From Sipunculus nudus (taxonomy: Eukaryota; Annelida; Sipuncula; Golfingiida; Sipunculidae), in the NCBI GenBank assembly GCA_026874595.1, contig CM049318.1, positions 52,358,750 to 52,422,749 of the forward strand: DNA of 64,000 nt, given 5' to 3'. The notes beneath the pieces are model-generated. The model saw only the letters and a program-made list of their open reading frames with translations. It was not told the origin of the DNA and searched no databases. Both the position numbers and the translations under genes were made by a program. Within the stretch, counting starts at the first letter, position 1, and each line of letters opens with the position of its first letter. Of the stretch, positions 1 through 13,002 are shown in pieces.

Positions 1-47
1 AATTGACCGCCCCCCCCCCCCCATCCCCCCTTTTATTGACGCCTCTG
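1..47. mobile_element. Right-end fragment of a hAT-like MITE
   Basis: A C-homopolymer followed by ATTGACGCCTCTG repeats the right end of the complete element at 15883-16265 (poly-C, then ATTGACGCCCCTG). The rest of the element lies outside the window. Family membership is inferred from this end alone. Confidence 0.5.
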
Positions 48-173
48 CACATATCAACATGAAAATCACTATCCAAGCTTCGACACACAACAATGCGCGA
101 ATAATGAAGTGAAATTATTGACATGAACTGAACAATACTTTGTTCATATAGGGTCACGGGTATATATGTGCCA

Positions 174-177
<4 letters not shown>

Positions 178-230
<53 letters not shown>
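178..230. repeat. (TA)n microsatellite
   Basis: About 26 uninterrupted TA units. Confidence 0.97.
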
Positions 231-232
<2 letters not shown>

Positions 233-898
233 GTGTCTCCTGTGAAAGGCGACTCGAGTCAACCAAAACATGCTGCATTGTGGTATATACCAGGCTCAGA
301 TAACAGTTCATTGTTCACAAAACATTTTTAAAAAAAGACCAGGTAAAAATCCCTGAATTGCTAGACACTCTTTATGCCAATTTAATTATATTTTTTATCG
401 TGAGGGCTATCATATTTGCAGTTCCGATGGACACGTGTCAGAAATTGTATCGGTATTATACAAAGAGAAGCGGACGGACAGACGGACAGGTGTATTGAAT
501 TCACTTACCATCTATAGGCCGAGCTGTCTCAGTCTGTGTCTTCCTTCTAGCACTGACAACTCCATCTGAAACATAACCGTCTGATTAACAATGCAGTATA
601 TATAACAATGCAGTATATATTATTTTTACGATTTTCTTTTTTCATTGTTTCGTGAGGGTTCTATTTTCGCGATCTCTCAGGTTTTGTTATTAAATAATAT
701 TTTTACGCCAAATCGAAACGCTTGGACGGAACCCAAGGGAATCCCCAACGTATGAAAAGCCCTTGCAAATTGTTTGAAAGACCAGATACAGTTTATAATC
801 CAATGTTCAATGTACGGATGACATATAATGTAATATAATAAATGCTCCCCTGTAGAGCACTTTCACTCTAATTTATTGAACCTTAATGTATTATATTT

Positions 899-900
899 AT

Positions 901-966
<66 letters not shown>
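899..966. repeat. Imperfect (TA)n microsatellite
   Basis: TA units interrupted by one GTA and one AA phase change. Confidence 0.93.
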
Positions 967-969
<3 letters not shown>

Positions 970-1153
970 ATACAAAATATATAACGAAAATGGTAAGTTA
1001 CGCTTGGGAAAGCATGAAATGTGTAACTGACAATTTTCGTTATATTTTTCGTTATTTATTCTGCGTAGCAGCTGTAAGCATCCGGCTAACAGAGCATTGT
1101 TTATTCGTACATCACATTTATACTACTAATATACATATATATACTGGTATAGT

Positions 1154-1176
1154 TTATATATATATATATATATATA
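1154..1176. repeat. Short (TA)n tract
   Basis: Flanked by a small inverted repeat: ACTGGTATAG on the left and CTATACCAGT on the right, so the tract would sit in the loop of a cruciform. Confidence 0.85.
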
Positions 1177-1857
1177 AGCTATACCAGTTATATTTAGTGT
1201 TTGTCTGAAAAATAAGTGGGATGCAATAAAGAATGCCGGCCTGAGAAAGACCTACTCCCTCGTCCATTAACGTTTGCTTCTAATTTGTTAAGATAGCTTT
1301 TTCGATTAGTTTAAAATATTTGGTGATTATTAGGCATGGCTGGTGATTTGTCTTCTGAACCTTTTTATTTTATCACGGCTGGAAGTCTTCTGCCGATTAA
1401 ACGCTGTTTTTATAGTCTATTTTATTCAGCAACTAACCATATGTATTACCCATGATAGCCAAACGGAATAAATTGTCTGAGCACGTGTGTTTCAATAGAA
1501 CCTCCACCAAAATGTGTCACCGTCACCAAGACAACCGTCACTGTATTTGCATGCATCCACATTCTGAGACAGATATAAATCTATCTAAGCTGCTGACATT
1601 AGTTTAGCCTTGTAAAGCTTATGTAACTTTCTAAGAGCGAGATTCGATGAACAGTCGAAACACAGTCTCTGTCATTAATAGTTGACACCCGGCCAGAAGC
1701 ACAATCTTGCAGAGTACAGTATTCGTTAGGCGGCAAAAATTGATTCAACATACACACTTTTCCTCTTTTTCATGAATCCCTATTTTTTGCAAATGAGGAC
1801 CTAACCCTCGGTTATGTTGTTAATGTGTACTCTTGCTTCGCTTCGTTAAAAATCTTA

Positions 1858-2280
1858 AAGATATGAAATAAAGATTATTCCTTGGACCTTTTATAAAATA
1901 TGAACCAAAACGTGCCGATCCCACGTTGCACGGGCTGTCCATTTTGTTTATATCATCGTGTTTATAGCGAAGGGGAGCCACAAAACCGGCGGCGGTCCAA
2001 GAAAAACAATCGGGGACAAATCAGACGATCCAGAGCTTATGTACATGTGCAGTTTACCGCCTAAGGTCACATGGTATTTTCTGTTTGCCAACATGGGCAC
2101 ATGTGCCGCACTTGCTAACAGCTTGTAGATAAACAAATTCATACCACCGTCACAGGGGCATTATAAGAAACTCCCCATCAAAAACTGCCTACCTTTCATT
2201 AACATGTACACAGAGTAAGCTGTTAAGCAAGAAATCACAAAAATTCTACAGAAAAGGGAGGTGAATAGCCGGCTTTAAAG
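1858..2280 (+). repeat. Dispersed repeat family A, copy 1
   Basis: Shares a conserved order of blocks with 13003-13440, 40436-41605 and 63225-63472: AAAGATTATTCCTT..ACCTTTTATAAAA, then a GCCGATCCCA block, GCACGGGCTGTCC, later AACATGTACACAGAGTAAGC and finally AATAGCCGGCTTTAAAG. No coding potential is seen. The right end CTTTAAAG echoes the left end of other copies (TTTAAAGGG), which could mean TTAA target duplications, but this is inference. Confidence 0.7.
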
Positions 2281-4924
2281 ATATTATGCGACTTAATGTA
2301 TTGTCACGTATTGCCACTGAAAAACTGATATTTTCCACAATTATTTGTCTAAGAATCCACAGGACAATTATTCTTTTGGTGATGCGTTATGGTCAAGAGA
2401 AGGGTGATGCGAATCTGTATGTTGATATATATCGGGTCGTGACGTCTGGTATAATGACACGTATCAATGCATCACATCAAGTAACCATGCAACCATGTGT
2501 CGCCATGCAATACGACCTGTGTGCTAATTATCCAATTCACCTACCCAGGGGGATCCATTAATCATAGACACCTAACAACCCCATAGTTTCGGTCATTTCT
2601 TAAGCTTCTGCAAGATTCCTAGAAAACTTTGTTTGTCAACCTAAGACATTTAATTAAACTTTGCTATCTCGGCTGACTGAAAGGTTCAACAAGGTGTGTT
2701 TTATTATATGTGTACTATACAGAACTAAGCCTTGTAAAAAGACGTGCCCATACACGCATGCATCATCAGATCGGCATCGAGCTCAACGGAACTGTCTATG
2801 TATACAGATAGGTAATATGTTAAGCTTTTGAAGTATTACATATCTTTATACATGAACAGTTTCATGAAATGAACATGGTATACGTGGGTAGTAGAAAATT
2901 AAAATTGAGATTCTTTTCATACGAATGATTTCAGTTATATGCTCAGTATGGCCACATACAAAAGCAAATTATCAAATTATTGTCTCTTGGCATAAAACAA
3001 ATGGTGCGAGCGATTTTGTGATTTTCTAGAAAGCACAAACACTTGCTTCAATTATTGAAATGCTGTACATCAGGAATAAAGATGTAGTCCCTTTTCATAT
3101 CTTCAAAAATTCTTCAAGCAAATTTGTGCAATAGCACAAATAAGCAACATCTTCAAGTATCTGCTAATTGGCATTTTGATCTACGAAAAATGGAAGCGAC
3201 GAATCTATGAAACACATTTTTTATTGTGTGTATGGTCTAAGCGTAAGTTTCAACTTTCAACGCAGCGGTTTATTTTACTGTAATTCCCCGGAACTTTTGT
3301 ACTTTTGGGTATCCAAGAAAAAGAAGACATCTCCGTATTAATGCAATACGCAAGTATTTGACTTTTGTTTAGTTCCGGATTAGATTGGTGCTTAACTTTA
3401 AAAGATAACCTTATAGTTTATAGTAAAACCGATGGCAGTTTACGCTGTCGGGAATGGGGTTGGTAAGGCCTTACCTTACTTGCTGTTGTGTAATATAATT
3501 TATTCAGACTGCAGTAAGAGATCATATACCTCCTAATAAAATCAATTATAGAATACAAAATTTTCGACTGTAAGTCCATCCAATAACTTGCATTGTGTTT
3601 AAAAATAGCACTCTCCACAGTATGCAATACCAAGTTACGTCTTAAACCAATTCTAGTGAAAGCGTCAGAAACTGGACAAGATTAAGAAATTAAATTAATA
3701 AAATTAAGAAAAACACTGCAGCATTCATTGTCAAAATGTGCAAACAATTTTATCCTTTTTTCAATCTATAATGATAAGTTTTTTTCTAAACTCTACTATC
3801 GCATGCGAGCTAAAACAAAATGTTCACTTGTTTAAGACTGGTCGGATAATAGTAACCCAAAGTTGTGATTTCTATGGCGTCCTCACGAAATTTTTATTAT
3901 AATTATTTGACGAATTCATATAAACGCTTATACAATTGAAGGTCTGTTTACTCTGTTACCATATTTTGCTAAAATAAAGAGTAACATGTCTTGAAATATA
4001 TGATAACCCATGTTGCCCCGTCTATATTATCTGCTATCTGTGACCTGAATTTATTTTCTCTGCTTTCCCCTTAATAAGAAAAAAATACAGCTTAAAACAA
4101 TTATAGCATCTCTTGCCATCTTTTCCCTTGTGTTTTAATACATATAGTAATGTGTGTTACTAAAGAGCTCAGAAATTCTGTTGGTATTTAAATATGACTT
4201 GTTTATTTGTTTTCCACTGTCATGCAGAATATAACGCAGTCTGAACTTGAGAATGGTGCGTTTTATTATTTAATATCTTTTTTAAATGCTAGCCGTGACG
4301 TCATCCCACATAGGATGTTACGGGCGCATATCAACCGTCTGAATTCAATCCAAACAACGAAAGAAAAAGTAAAATTATTATTACAGGACAAACATTATTA
4401 TTGGTCCAAATACACTCTGTCAACTGATACGCCGACTCCGGGCTATAAAGAAGACTTGTGTGTGATTACTGTATCAGTATTTACGGTAGTATGAAGAGAA
4501 AACTGGCGTCTTTACGGTAGGTCAGGATCAAGGTTACAGTACTTGTGAATTCTGGGAACGACGAGACAAAAAGGACAATGGCCTTAAAACGACCACAGAG
4601 GCAAAACGAGTTGGGTTTATAGTTATTGCGGGCAAGTGTCATTGGATAAAATGTATAAGGTTTAAAACTGTGTTATGGCCTGACCTAGACTCTCTTAGAA
4701 GCGAACTTCTTATTGAGGAATTGATAAAAAATCATTCGTTTGTTTGTATACGCTCTTTACACAGCGCTTTAACTATAGGCCTACTCCCTATATCGTAAGC
4801 GCTGTTTGTTATGACCTCGTATCCTGAATTGCTACACCAGAGGGGAGCACTGTATTTTTGTCCAATAGGATGAGACCTTGTGCTGGAAGACACGGCCAAG
4901 CGAGGAATACACGCAGCCAATCAT
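2281..4924. other. Unique-looking AT-rich stretch
   Basis: Nothing recognised. Short frames at 2286-2561, 3418-3633 and 4207-4494 have no familiar motif and no splice context. Confidence 0.5.
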
Positions 4925-5074
4925 GTTCATTTCGTTTTGAATGACAGCCCATCGCCCCGATAACCGTCTGGACTGGCCACAGGCTCAAAGAGAATTGTCC
5001 CGCACGTGGTTTGCTTAGGGCCTTGGGCACATAGGATGCCCGGCCAGTGAGTTGTAATTCAAACGAAACGTAAC
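4925..5074. mobile_element. Small inverted-repeat element (MITE-like)
   Basis: About 150 bp bounded by imperfect 21-bp inverted ends. The left end reads GTTCATTTCGTTTTGAAT and the right end is the reverse complement of GTTACGTTTCGTTTGAAT. The interior is more GC-rich than its surroundings. No clear target duplication was found, so transposon origin is inferred. Confidence 0.35.
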
Positions 5075-6001
5075 AACAAAGCACACCTCGCTGGCTAGTT
5101 TCAGTTCTGCAGACAACAGATACATGGCTACGCTAACACAGTCATAATGTCAAAATCGAGTCAGTCGATGATGCGAGAATACGGTGGGGGCAATTAAAAT
5201 TCGACCGTTAACTCTCATCAAGCGGCGCTTGAAGCGCAGCAATGAGCGGAGCCAGGATTGCCTGTCGAGTTTTTGTTTATTGGCATCTGGTTGGCTGCTT
5301 GTCACATCATACGCACTTTTTTTTCAGCGGAAAACGAACCGACATCTGGTGTCTAAATATATCATAAACGGTCAAAGCTGGCAGCGTGAAAATCAGTTGC
5401 TTCTTTAGAAGCGCAAGATTTCCGCTGCCTTGGGAGCGTATTGTTTTGACTGCAGATACCTATAGGTCCAAAGACTTGTAAGTTTTATACCTCCCTGTAA
5501 CTTATAAATGTAATGCATAGAAATGCTCACACTTGTGATATCTTTCCAGGCTAAATAGCTATGTCCATTTGTGAACTCCGGAGCAAAGCCAATAAGCATA
5601 GACTGGTCGATCGGATATGTTATTGCTTGGTGGGTATCAGTCCGATGGGTATTAATGGTCACACGTGTTATCTTCTGGAAGGCCTCTTAACTATACGCCT
5701 GGTCATTTATGATCCATGGTATCATGCAGAGCACAGTTACACTGACAGTTTAGTGTTTTCTGACCAATAACTACGATGCTCACACATGTCTGATCGTAAT
5801 TACTACGGTCGTTTATGGCCGCGGCTACGGCAAAGGCACAGCTGATATGTGTTGTATTATAAATGCTGTGCTTATAAATTGTCTCTATATATGTAATCTA
5901 TGGAATATCCTATTGACGATTCTCATTTGTATCAGCCTGTATATCATTACCACCGAAAGATCCGGTCAGACATTTGGAGGTGGTGCCGGATTGGTTGGAC
6001 C

Positions 6002-6058
<57 letters not shown>

Positions 6059-6458
6059 TTTGACACGCATGGCGATTTTTTTCAATTTCCAATCAATTTA
6101 CAGAAAATAAGTGTATTATCTGGTATATGAAACACATTATATATATATTATTCATTCATTATTATGTCAAATAAAATGCCACATTTAAAATAAATGCAGT
6201 TATGTTTATTCCACATAATAAACAGGGCAACATTAATAAGTCAAGTACTTACTTATTGTTGACAGTACTCAAAGTTTCAAATAAGTGTATTTTAATGTTT
6301 TCAGTGGAAGCTCGCTTAAAGCTAAGAATGGGGTCAAGTCCAACTGTGTGTTATCTTGCACCAGAGCAGTAACTTTCCTGTTCCATCTAAATTTTCTAAT
6401 CTCGTATTGTTCCTTTGAGGAAATTATCACATTCACCCGTCGGTGCGCAGAAACCTTT
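5075..6458. other. Non-coding stretch with one long (TA)n
   Basis: Contains (TA)n at 6004-6057. The two overlapping 76-87 codon frames across it read as Tyr-Ile repeats and are artefacts. A ~30-bp block near 6245-6275 (CTTACTTATTGTTGACAGTA) recurs near 39555-39580. Confidence 0.5.
6004..6057. repeat. (TA)n microsatellite
   Basis: About 27 TA units. Confidence 0.97.
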
Positions 6459-6540
6459 CGGTACGTAATGCGCTTAATCTCATTCTTGGTACAAGACAAC
6501 CGCCATAACTGTCTGATACCGATGCTCTCAGCCGTCTCTA

Positions 6541-6950
6541 CAGATCAGACCAAGGTGTGATATATTCTCAGCTTTTTGTATCCATACGAGGAGCCTGGGA
6601 GGACGGCCCTTATACAGAAGGCATTTTTGCTATACAGGGAGCACTGGCAGCACGTAATGCGCTTAATCTCATTCTATATTCTCAGCTTTTTGTATATCCA
6701 TACGAGGAGCCTGGGAGGACGGCCCTTATACAGAAGGTATTTTTGTTTTACAGGGACCACTGGCAGTACGTATAATGCGCTTAATCTCATTCTTGGTACA
6801 AGACAACCGCCATAGCTGTCTGATACCGAGGCTCTCAGCCGTCTCTACAGAACAGACCAATGTGTAATATATTCTCAGCTTTTTGTATCCATACGAGGAG
6901 CCTGGGAGGACGGCCCTTATACAGAAGGTATTTTTGTTATACAGGGAGCA
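6541..6950. repeat. Partial third copy of the higher-order repeat
   Basis: Carries the same ordered variants as 7980-8390 and 10114-10524: GATCAGACCAAGGTGTGATAT, then a short monomer, then a monomer with GGGACCACTGGCAGTACGTATAATG, then an ACCAATGTGTAA variant. Downstream it diverges from the higher-order pattern. Confidence 0.75.
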
Positions 6951-7656
6951 CTGGCAGTACGTAATGCGCTTAACCTCATTCTTGGTACTAACAACCGCAA
7001 TAGCTGTCTGATACCGAGACTCTCAGCCGTCTCTACAGAACAGACCAAGGTGTAATATATTCTCAGCTTTTCGTATCCACACGAGTAGCCTGGGAGGACG
7101 GCCCTTATACAGAAGGTATTTTTGCTATACAGGGAACACTGGCAGTACGTAATGCGCTTAATCTCATTCTTGGTACAAGACAACCGCCATAGCTGTCTGA
7201 TACCGAGGCTCTCAGCCGTCTCTACAGAACAGACCAATGTGTAATATATTCTCAGCTTTTTGTATCCATACGAGGAGCCTGGGAGGACGGCCCTTATACA
7301 GAAGGTATTTTTGCTATACAGGGAGCACTGGCAGTACGTAATGCGCTTAACCTCATTCTTGGTACTAACAACCGCAATAGCTGTCTGATACCGAGACTCT
7401 CAGCCGTCTCTACAGAACAGACCAAGGTGTAATATATTCTCAGCTTTTCGTATCCACACGAGTAGCCCGGGAGGACGGCCCTTATACAGAAGGTATTTTT
7501 GCTATACAGGGAACACTGGCAGTACGTAATGCGCTTAATCTCATTCTTGGTACAAGACAACCGCCATAGCTGTCTGATACCGAGGCTCTCAGCCGTCTCT
7601 ACAGAACAGACCAAGGTGTAATATATTCTCAGCTTTTTGTATCCATACGAGGAGCC

Positions 7657-9790
7657 TAGGAGGACGGCCCTTATACAGAAGGTATTTTTGCTATACAGGG
7701 AGCACTGGCAGTATGTAATGCGCTTAATCTCATTCTTGGTACAAGACAACCGCCATAGCTGTCTGATACCGAGGCTCTCAGCCGTCTCTACAGATCAGAC
7801 CAAGGTGTAATATATTCTCAGCTTTTTGTATATCCATACGAGGAGCCTGGGAGGACGGCCCTTATACAGAAGGCATTTTTGCTATACAGGGAGCACTGGC
7901 AGTACGTAATGCGCTTAATCTCATTCTTGGTACAAGACAACCGCCATAGCTGTCTGATACCGAGGCTCTCAGCCGTCTCTACAGATCAGACCAAGGTGTG
8001 ATATATTCTAAGCTTTTTGTATCCATACGAGGAGCCTGGGAGGACGGCCCTTATACAGAAGGCATTTTTGCTATACAGGGAGCACTGGCAGTACGTAATG
8101 CGCTTAATCTCATTCTATATTCTCAGTTTTTTGTATATCCATACGAGGAGCCTGGGAGGACGGCCCTTATACAGAAGGTATTTTTGTTTTACAGGGACCA
8201 CTGGCAGTACGTATAATGCGCTTAATCTCATTCTTGGTACAAGACAACCGCCATAGCTGTCTGATACCGAGGCTCTCAGCCGTCTCTACAGAACAGACCA
8301 ATGTGTAAAATATTCTCAGCTTTTTGTATCCATACGAGGAGCCTGGGAGGACGGCCCTTATACAGAAGGTATTTTTGCTATACAGGGAGCACTGGCAGTA
8401 CGTAATGCGCTTAACCTCATTCTTGGTACTAACAACCACAATAGCTGTCTGATACCGAGACTCTCAGCCGTCTCTACAGAACAAACCAAGGTGTAATATA
8501 TTCTCAGCTTTTCGTATCCATACGAGGAGCCTGGGAGGACGGCCCTTATACAGAAGGTATTTTTGTTATACAGGGAGCACTGGCAGTATGTAATGCGCTT
8601 AATCTCATTCTTGGTACAAGACAACCGCCATAGCTGTCTGATACCGAGGCTCTCAGCCGACTCTACAAAACAGACCAAGGTGTAATATATTCTCAGCTTT
8701 TTGTATATCCATACGAGGAGCCTGGGAGGACGGCCCTTATACAGAAGGCATTTTTGCTATACAGGGAGCACTGGCAGTACGTAATGCGCTTAATCTCATT
8801 CTATATTCTCAGCTTTTTGTATATCCATACGAGGAGCCTGGGAGGACGGCCCTCATACAGAAGGTATTTTTGTTTTACAGGGACCACTGGCAGTACGTAT
8901 AATGCGCTTAATCTCATTCTTGGTACAAGACAACCGCCATAGCTGTCTGATACCGAGGCTCTCAGCCGTCTCTACAGAACAGACCAATGTGTAATATATT
9001 CTCAGCTTTTTGTATCCATACGAGGAGCCTGGGAGGAAGGCCCTTATACAGAAGGTATTTTTGCTATACAGGGAACACTGGCAGTACGTAATGCGCTTAA
9101 TCTCATTCTTGGTACAAGACAACCGCCATAGCTGTCTGATACCGAGGCTCTCAGCCGTCTCTACAGAACAGACCAATGTGTAATATATTCTCAGCTTTTT
9201 GTATCCATACGAGGAGCCTGGGAGGACGGCCCTTATACAGAAGGTATTTTTGCTATACAGGGAGCACTGGCAGTATGTAATGCGCTTAATCTCATTCTTG
9301 GTACAAGACAACCGCCATAGCTGTCTGATACCGAGGCTCTCAGCCGACTCTACAAAACAGACCAAGGTGTAATATATTCTCAGCTTTTTGTATATCCATA
9401 CGAGGAGCCTGGGAGGACGGCCCTTATACAGAAGGTATTTTTGTTTTACAGGGAACACTGGCAGTACGTATAATGCGCTTAATCTCATTCTTGGTACAAG
9501 ACAACCGCCATAGCTGTCTGATACCGAGGCTCTCAGCCGTCTCTACAGATCAGACCAAGGTGTGATATATTCTCAGCTTTTTGTATCCATACGAGGAGCC
9601 TGGGAGGACGGCCCTTATACAGAAGGTATTTTTGTTATACAGGGAGCACTGGCAGTATGTAATGCGCTTAATCTCATTCTTGGTACAAGACAACCGCCAT
9701 AGCTGTCTGATACCGAGGCTCTCAGCCGTCTCTACAAAACAGACCAAGGTGTAATATATTCTCAGTTTTTGTATATCCATACGAGGAGCC
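7657..9790. repeat. 2,134-bp higher-order repeat, copy 1
   Basis: Twelve monomers, ten of ~190 bp and two of ~114 bp, in the same order and with the same diagnostic variants as the next 2,134 bp. I saw only a handful of differences, for example CTCATACAG near 8852 versus CTTATACAG, GGAAGG near 9034 versus GGACGG, and the copies separate at TAGG/TGGG at the left edge. Confidence 0.92.
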
Positions 9791-11924
9791 TGGGAGGACG
9801 GCCCTTATACAGAAGGTATTTTTGCTATACAGGGAGCACTGGCAGTATGTAATGCGCTTAATCTCATTCTTGGTACAAGACAACCGCCATAGCTGTCTGA
9901 TACCGAGGCTCTCAGCCGTCTCTACAGATCAGACCAAGGTGTAATATATTCTCAGCTTTTTGTATATCCATACGAGGAGCCTGGGAGGACGGCCCTTATA
10001 CAGAAGGCATTTTTGCTATACAGGGAGCACTGGCAGTACGTAATGCGCTTAATCTCATTCTTGGTACAAGACAACCGCCATAGCTGTCTGATACCGAGGC
10101 TCTCAGCCGTCTCTACAGATCAGACCAAGGTGTGATATATTCTAAGCTTTTTGTATCCATACGAGGAGCCTGGGAGGACGGCCCTTATACAGAAGGCATT
10201 TTTGCTATACAGGGAGCACTGGCAGTACGTAATGCGCTTAATCTCATTCTATATTCTCAGTTTTTTGTATATCCATACGAGGAGCCTGGGAGGACGGCCC
10301 TTATACAGAAGGTATTTTTGTTTTACAGGGACCACTGGCAGTACGTATAATGCGCTTAATCTCATTCTTGGTACAAGACAACCGCCATAGCTGTCTGATA
10401 CCGAGGCTCTCAGCCGTCTCTACAGAACAGACCAATGTGTAAAATATTCTCAGCTTTTTGTATCCATACGAGGAGCCTGGGAGGACGGCCCTTATACAGA
10501 AGGTATTTTTGCTATACAGGGAGCACTGGCAGTACGTAATGCGCTTAACCTCATTCTTGGTACTAACAACCACAATAGCTGTCTGATACCGAGACTCTCA
10601 GCCGTCTCTACAGAACAAACCAAGGTGTAATATATTCTCAGCTTTTCGTATCCATACGAGGAGCCTGGGAGGACGGCCCTTATACAGAAGGTATTTTTGT
10701 TATACAGGGAGCACTGGCAGTATGTAATGCGCTTAATCTCATTCTTGGTACAAGACAACCGCCATAGCTGTCTGATACCGAGGCTCTCAGCCGACTCTAC
10801 AAAACAGACCAAGGTGTAATATATTCTCAGCTTTTTGTATATCCATACGAGGAGCCTGGGAGGACGGCCCTTATACAGAAGGCATTTTTGCTATACAGGG
10901 AGCACTGGCAGTACGTAATGCGCTTAATCTCATTCTATATTCTCAGCTTTTTGTATATCCATACGAGGAGCCTGGGAGGACGGCCCTTATACAGAAGGTA
11001 TTTTTGTTTTACAGGGACCACTGGCAGTACGTATAATGCGCTTAATCTCATTCTTGGTACAAGACAACCGCCATAGCTGTCTGATACCGAGGCTCTCAGC
11101 CGTCTCTACAGAACAGACCAATGTGTAATATATTCTCAGCTTTTTGTATCCATACGAGGAGCCTGGGAGGACGGCCCTTATACAGAAGGTATTTTTGCTA
11201 TACAGGGAACACTGGCAGTACGTAATGCGCTTAATCTCATTCTTGGTACAAGACAACCGCCATAGCTGTCTGATACCGAGGCTCTCAGCCGTCTCTACAG
11301 AACAGACCAATGTGTAATATATTCTCAGCTTTTTGTATCCATACGAGGAGCCTGGGAGGACGGCCCTTATACAGAAGGTATTTTTGCTATACAGGGAGCA
11401 CTGGCAGTATGTAATGCGCTTAATCTCATTCTTGGTACAAGACAACCGCCATAGCTGTCTGATACCGAGGCTCTCAGCCGACTCTACAAAACAGACCAAG
11501 GTGTAATATATTCTCAGCTTTTTGTATATCCATACGAGGAGCCTGGGAGGACGGCCCTTATACAGAAGGTATTTTTGTTTTACAGGGAACACTGGCAGTA
11601 CGTATAATGCGCTTAATCTCATTCTTGGTACAAGACAACCGCCATAGCTGTCTGATACCGAGGCTCTCAGCCGTCTCTACAGATCAGACCAAGGTGTGAT
11701 ATATTCTCAGCTTTTTGTATCCATACGAGGAGCCTGGGAGGACGGCCCTTATACAGAAGGTATTTTTGTTATACAGGGAGCACTGGCAGTATGTAATGCG
11801 CTTAATCTCATTCTTGGTACAAGACAACCGCCATAGCTGTCTGATACCGAGGCTCTCAGCCGTCTCTACAAAACAGACCAAGGTGTAATATATTCTCAGT
11901 TTTTGTATATCCATACGAGGAGCC
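9791..11924. repeat. 2,134-bp higher-order repeat, copy 2
   Basis: Every landmark lies exactly 2,134 bp after its partner in copy 1. Similarity ends where copy 1 reads TTTTTGCTATACAGGGAGC and copy 2 reads TTTTTGTTTTACAGGGAAC. Confidence 0.92.
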
Positions 11925-12926
11925 TGGGAGGACGGCCCTTATACAGAAGGTATTTTTGTTTTACAGGGAACACTGGCAGTACGTATAATGCGCTTAATCT
12001 CATTCTTGGTACAAGACAACCGCCATAGCTGTCTGATACCGAGGCTCTCAGCCGTCTCTACAGAACAGACCAAGGTGTAATATATTCTCAGCTTTTTGTA
12101 TCCATACGAGTAGCCCGGGAGGACGGCCCTTATACAGAAGGTATTTTTGCTATACAGGGAGCACTGGCAGTACGTAATGCGCTTAATCTCATTCTTGGTA
12201 CAAGACAACCGCCATAGCTGTCTGATACCGAGGCTCTCAGTCGTCTCTACAGAACAGACCAAGGTGTAATATATTCTCAGCTTTTTGTATATCCATACGA
12301 GAAGCCTGGGAGGACGGCCCTTATACAGAAGGTATTTTTGCTATACAGGGAGCACTGGCAGTACGTAATGCGCTTAACCTCATTCTTGGTACTAACAACC
12401 GCCATAGCTGTCTGATACCGAGGCTCTCAGCCGTCTCTACAGAACAGACCAAGGTGTAATATATTCTCAGCTTTTCGTATCCACACGAGTAGCCCGGGAG
12501 GACGGCCCTTATACAGAAGGTATTTTTGCTATACAGGGAGCACTGGCAGTACGTAATGCGCTTAATCTCATTCTTGGTACAAGACAACCGCCATAGCTGT
12601 CTGATACCGAGGCTCTCAGCCGTCTCTACAGAACAGACCAAGGTGTAATATATTCTCAGCTTTTTGTATCCATACGAGTAGTCGGGAGGACGGCCCTTAT
12701 ACAGAAGGCATTTTTGCTATACATGGAGCACTGGCAGTACGTAATGCGCTTAATCTCATTCTTGGTACAAGACAACCGCCATAGCTGTCTGATACCGAGG
12801 CTCTCAGCCGTCTCTACAGATCAGACCAAGGTGTGATATATTCTCAGCTTTTTGTATCCATACGAGGAGCCTGGGAGGACGGAACTTATACAGAAGGTAT
12901 TTTTGCTATACAGGGAGCACTGGCAG

Positions 12927-13002
12927 ATAGCACAGCTTCTCAAACGCCGATAATGTGTAAATGTATTGATCAATGTATAAAAAAACTATATAGTCATTAA
13001 CT
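12927..13002. other. Junction between satellite and dispersed repeat
   Basis: Short AT-rich spacer. No target duplication of the array edge is obvious. Confidence 0.5.

Larger units (their letters stand above)
48..1857. other. AT-rich non-coding stretch
   Basis: No gene, RNA or complete element recognised. It holds a (TA)n tract at 178-230, a compound TA/GTA tract at 899-966, a short one at 1154-1176, and a GACGGACAGACGGACAG run near 472-489 like those that end other dispersed repeats here. The 72-codon frame at 990-1208 runs into a (TA)n tract and is not credible. Confidence 0.6.
6459..12926. repeat. Satellite array, ~189-bp monomer, about 36 copies
   Basis: Head-to-tail monomers begin abruptly at GGTACGTAATGCGC and end abruptly after GAGCACTGGCAG. 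Landmarks repeat every 188-192 bp: CTCAGCTTTTTGTATCC, GAGGAGCCTGGGAGGACGG, CTGGCAGTACGTAATGCGC and CTGTCTGATACCGAGG. Adjacent monomers differ by a few substitutions and by a TAT indel in TATCC/TATATCC. Five monomers are ~114 bp because of one shared 75-bp deletion. On the minus strand, frames of 106-211 codons run across several monomers because 189 is divisible by three. They show no recognised domain, and I do not call them genes. GC content is higher than in the flanks. Confidence 0.97.

Noticed and set aside
5847-6130. Two overlapping plus-strand frames of 76-87 codons
   Set aside because: They read through the (TA)n tract as Tyr-Ile repeats; an open frame is automatic in such DNA.
8853-9488. 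211-codon minus frame in the satellite, with an exact counterpart at 10987-11622
   Set aside because: As a gene: it is only the satellite monomer read in phase (63 codons per monomer). Start and stop depend on random monomer variants. Kept as a finding, not as a CDS.
6459-12926. CRISPR-like direct repeats
   Set aside because: Monomers are contiguous with no unique spacers, and the context is eukaryotic.
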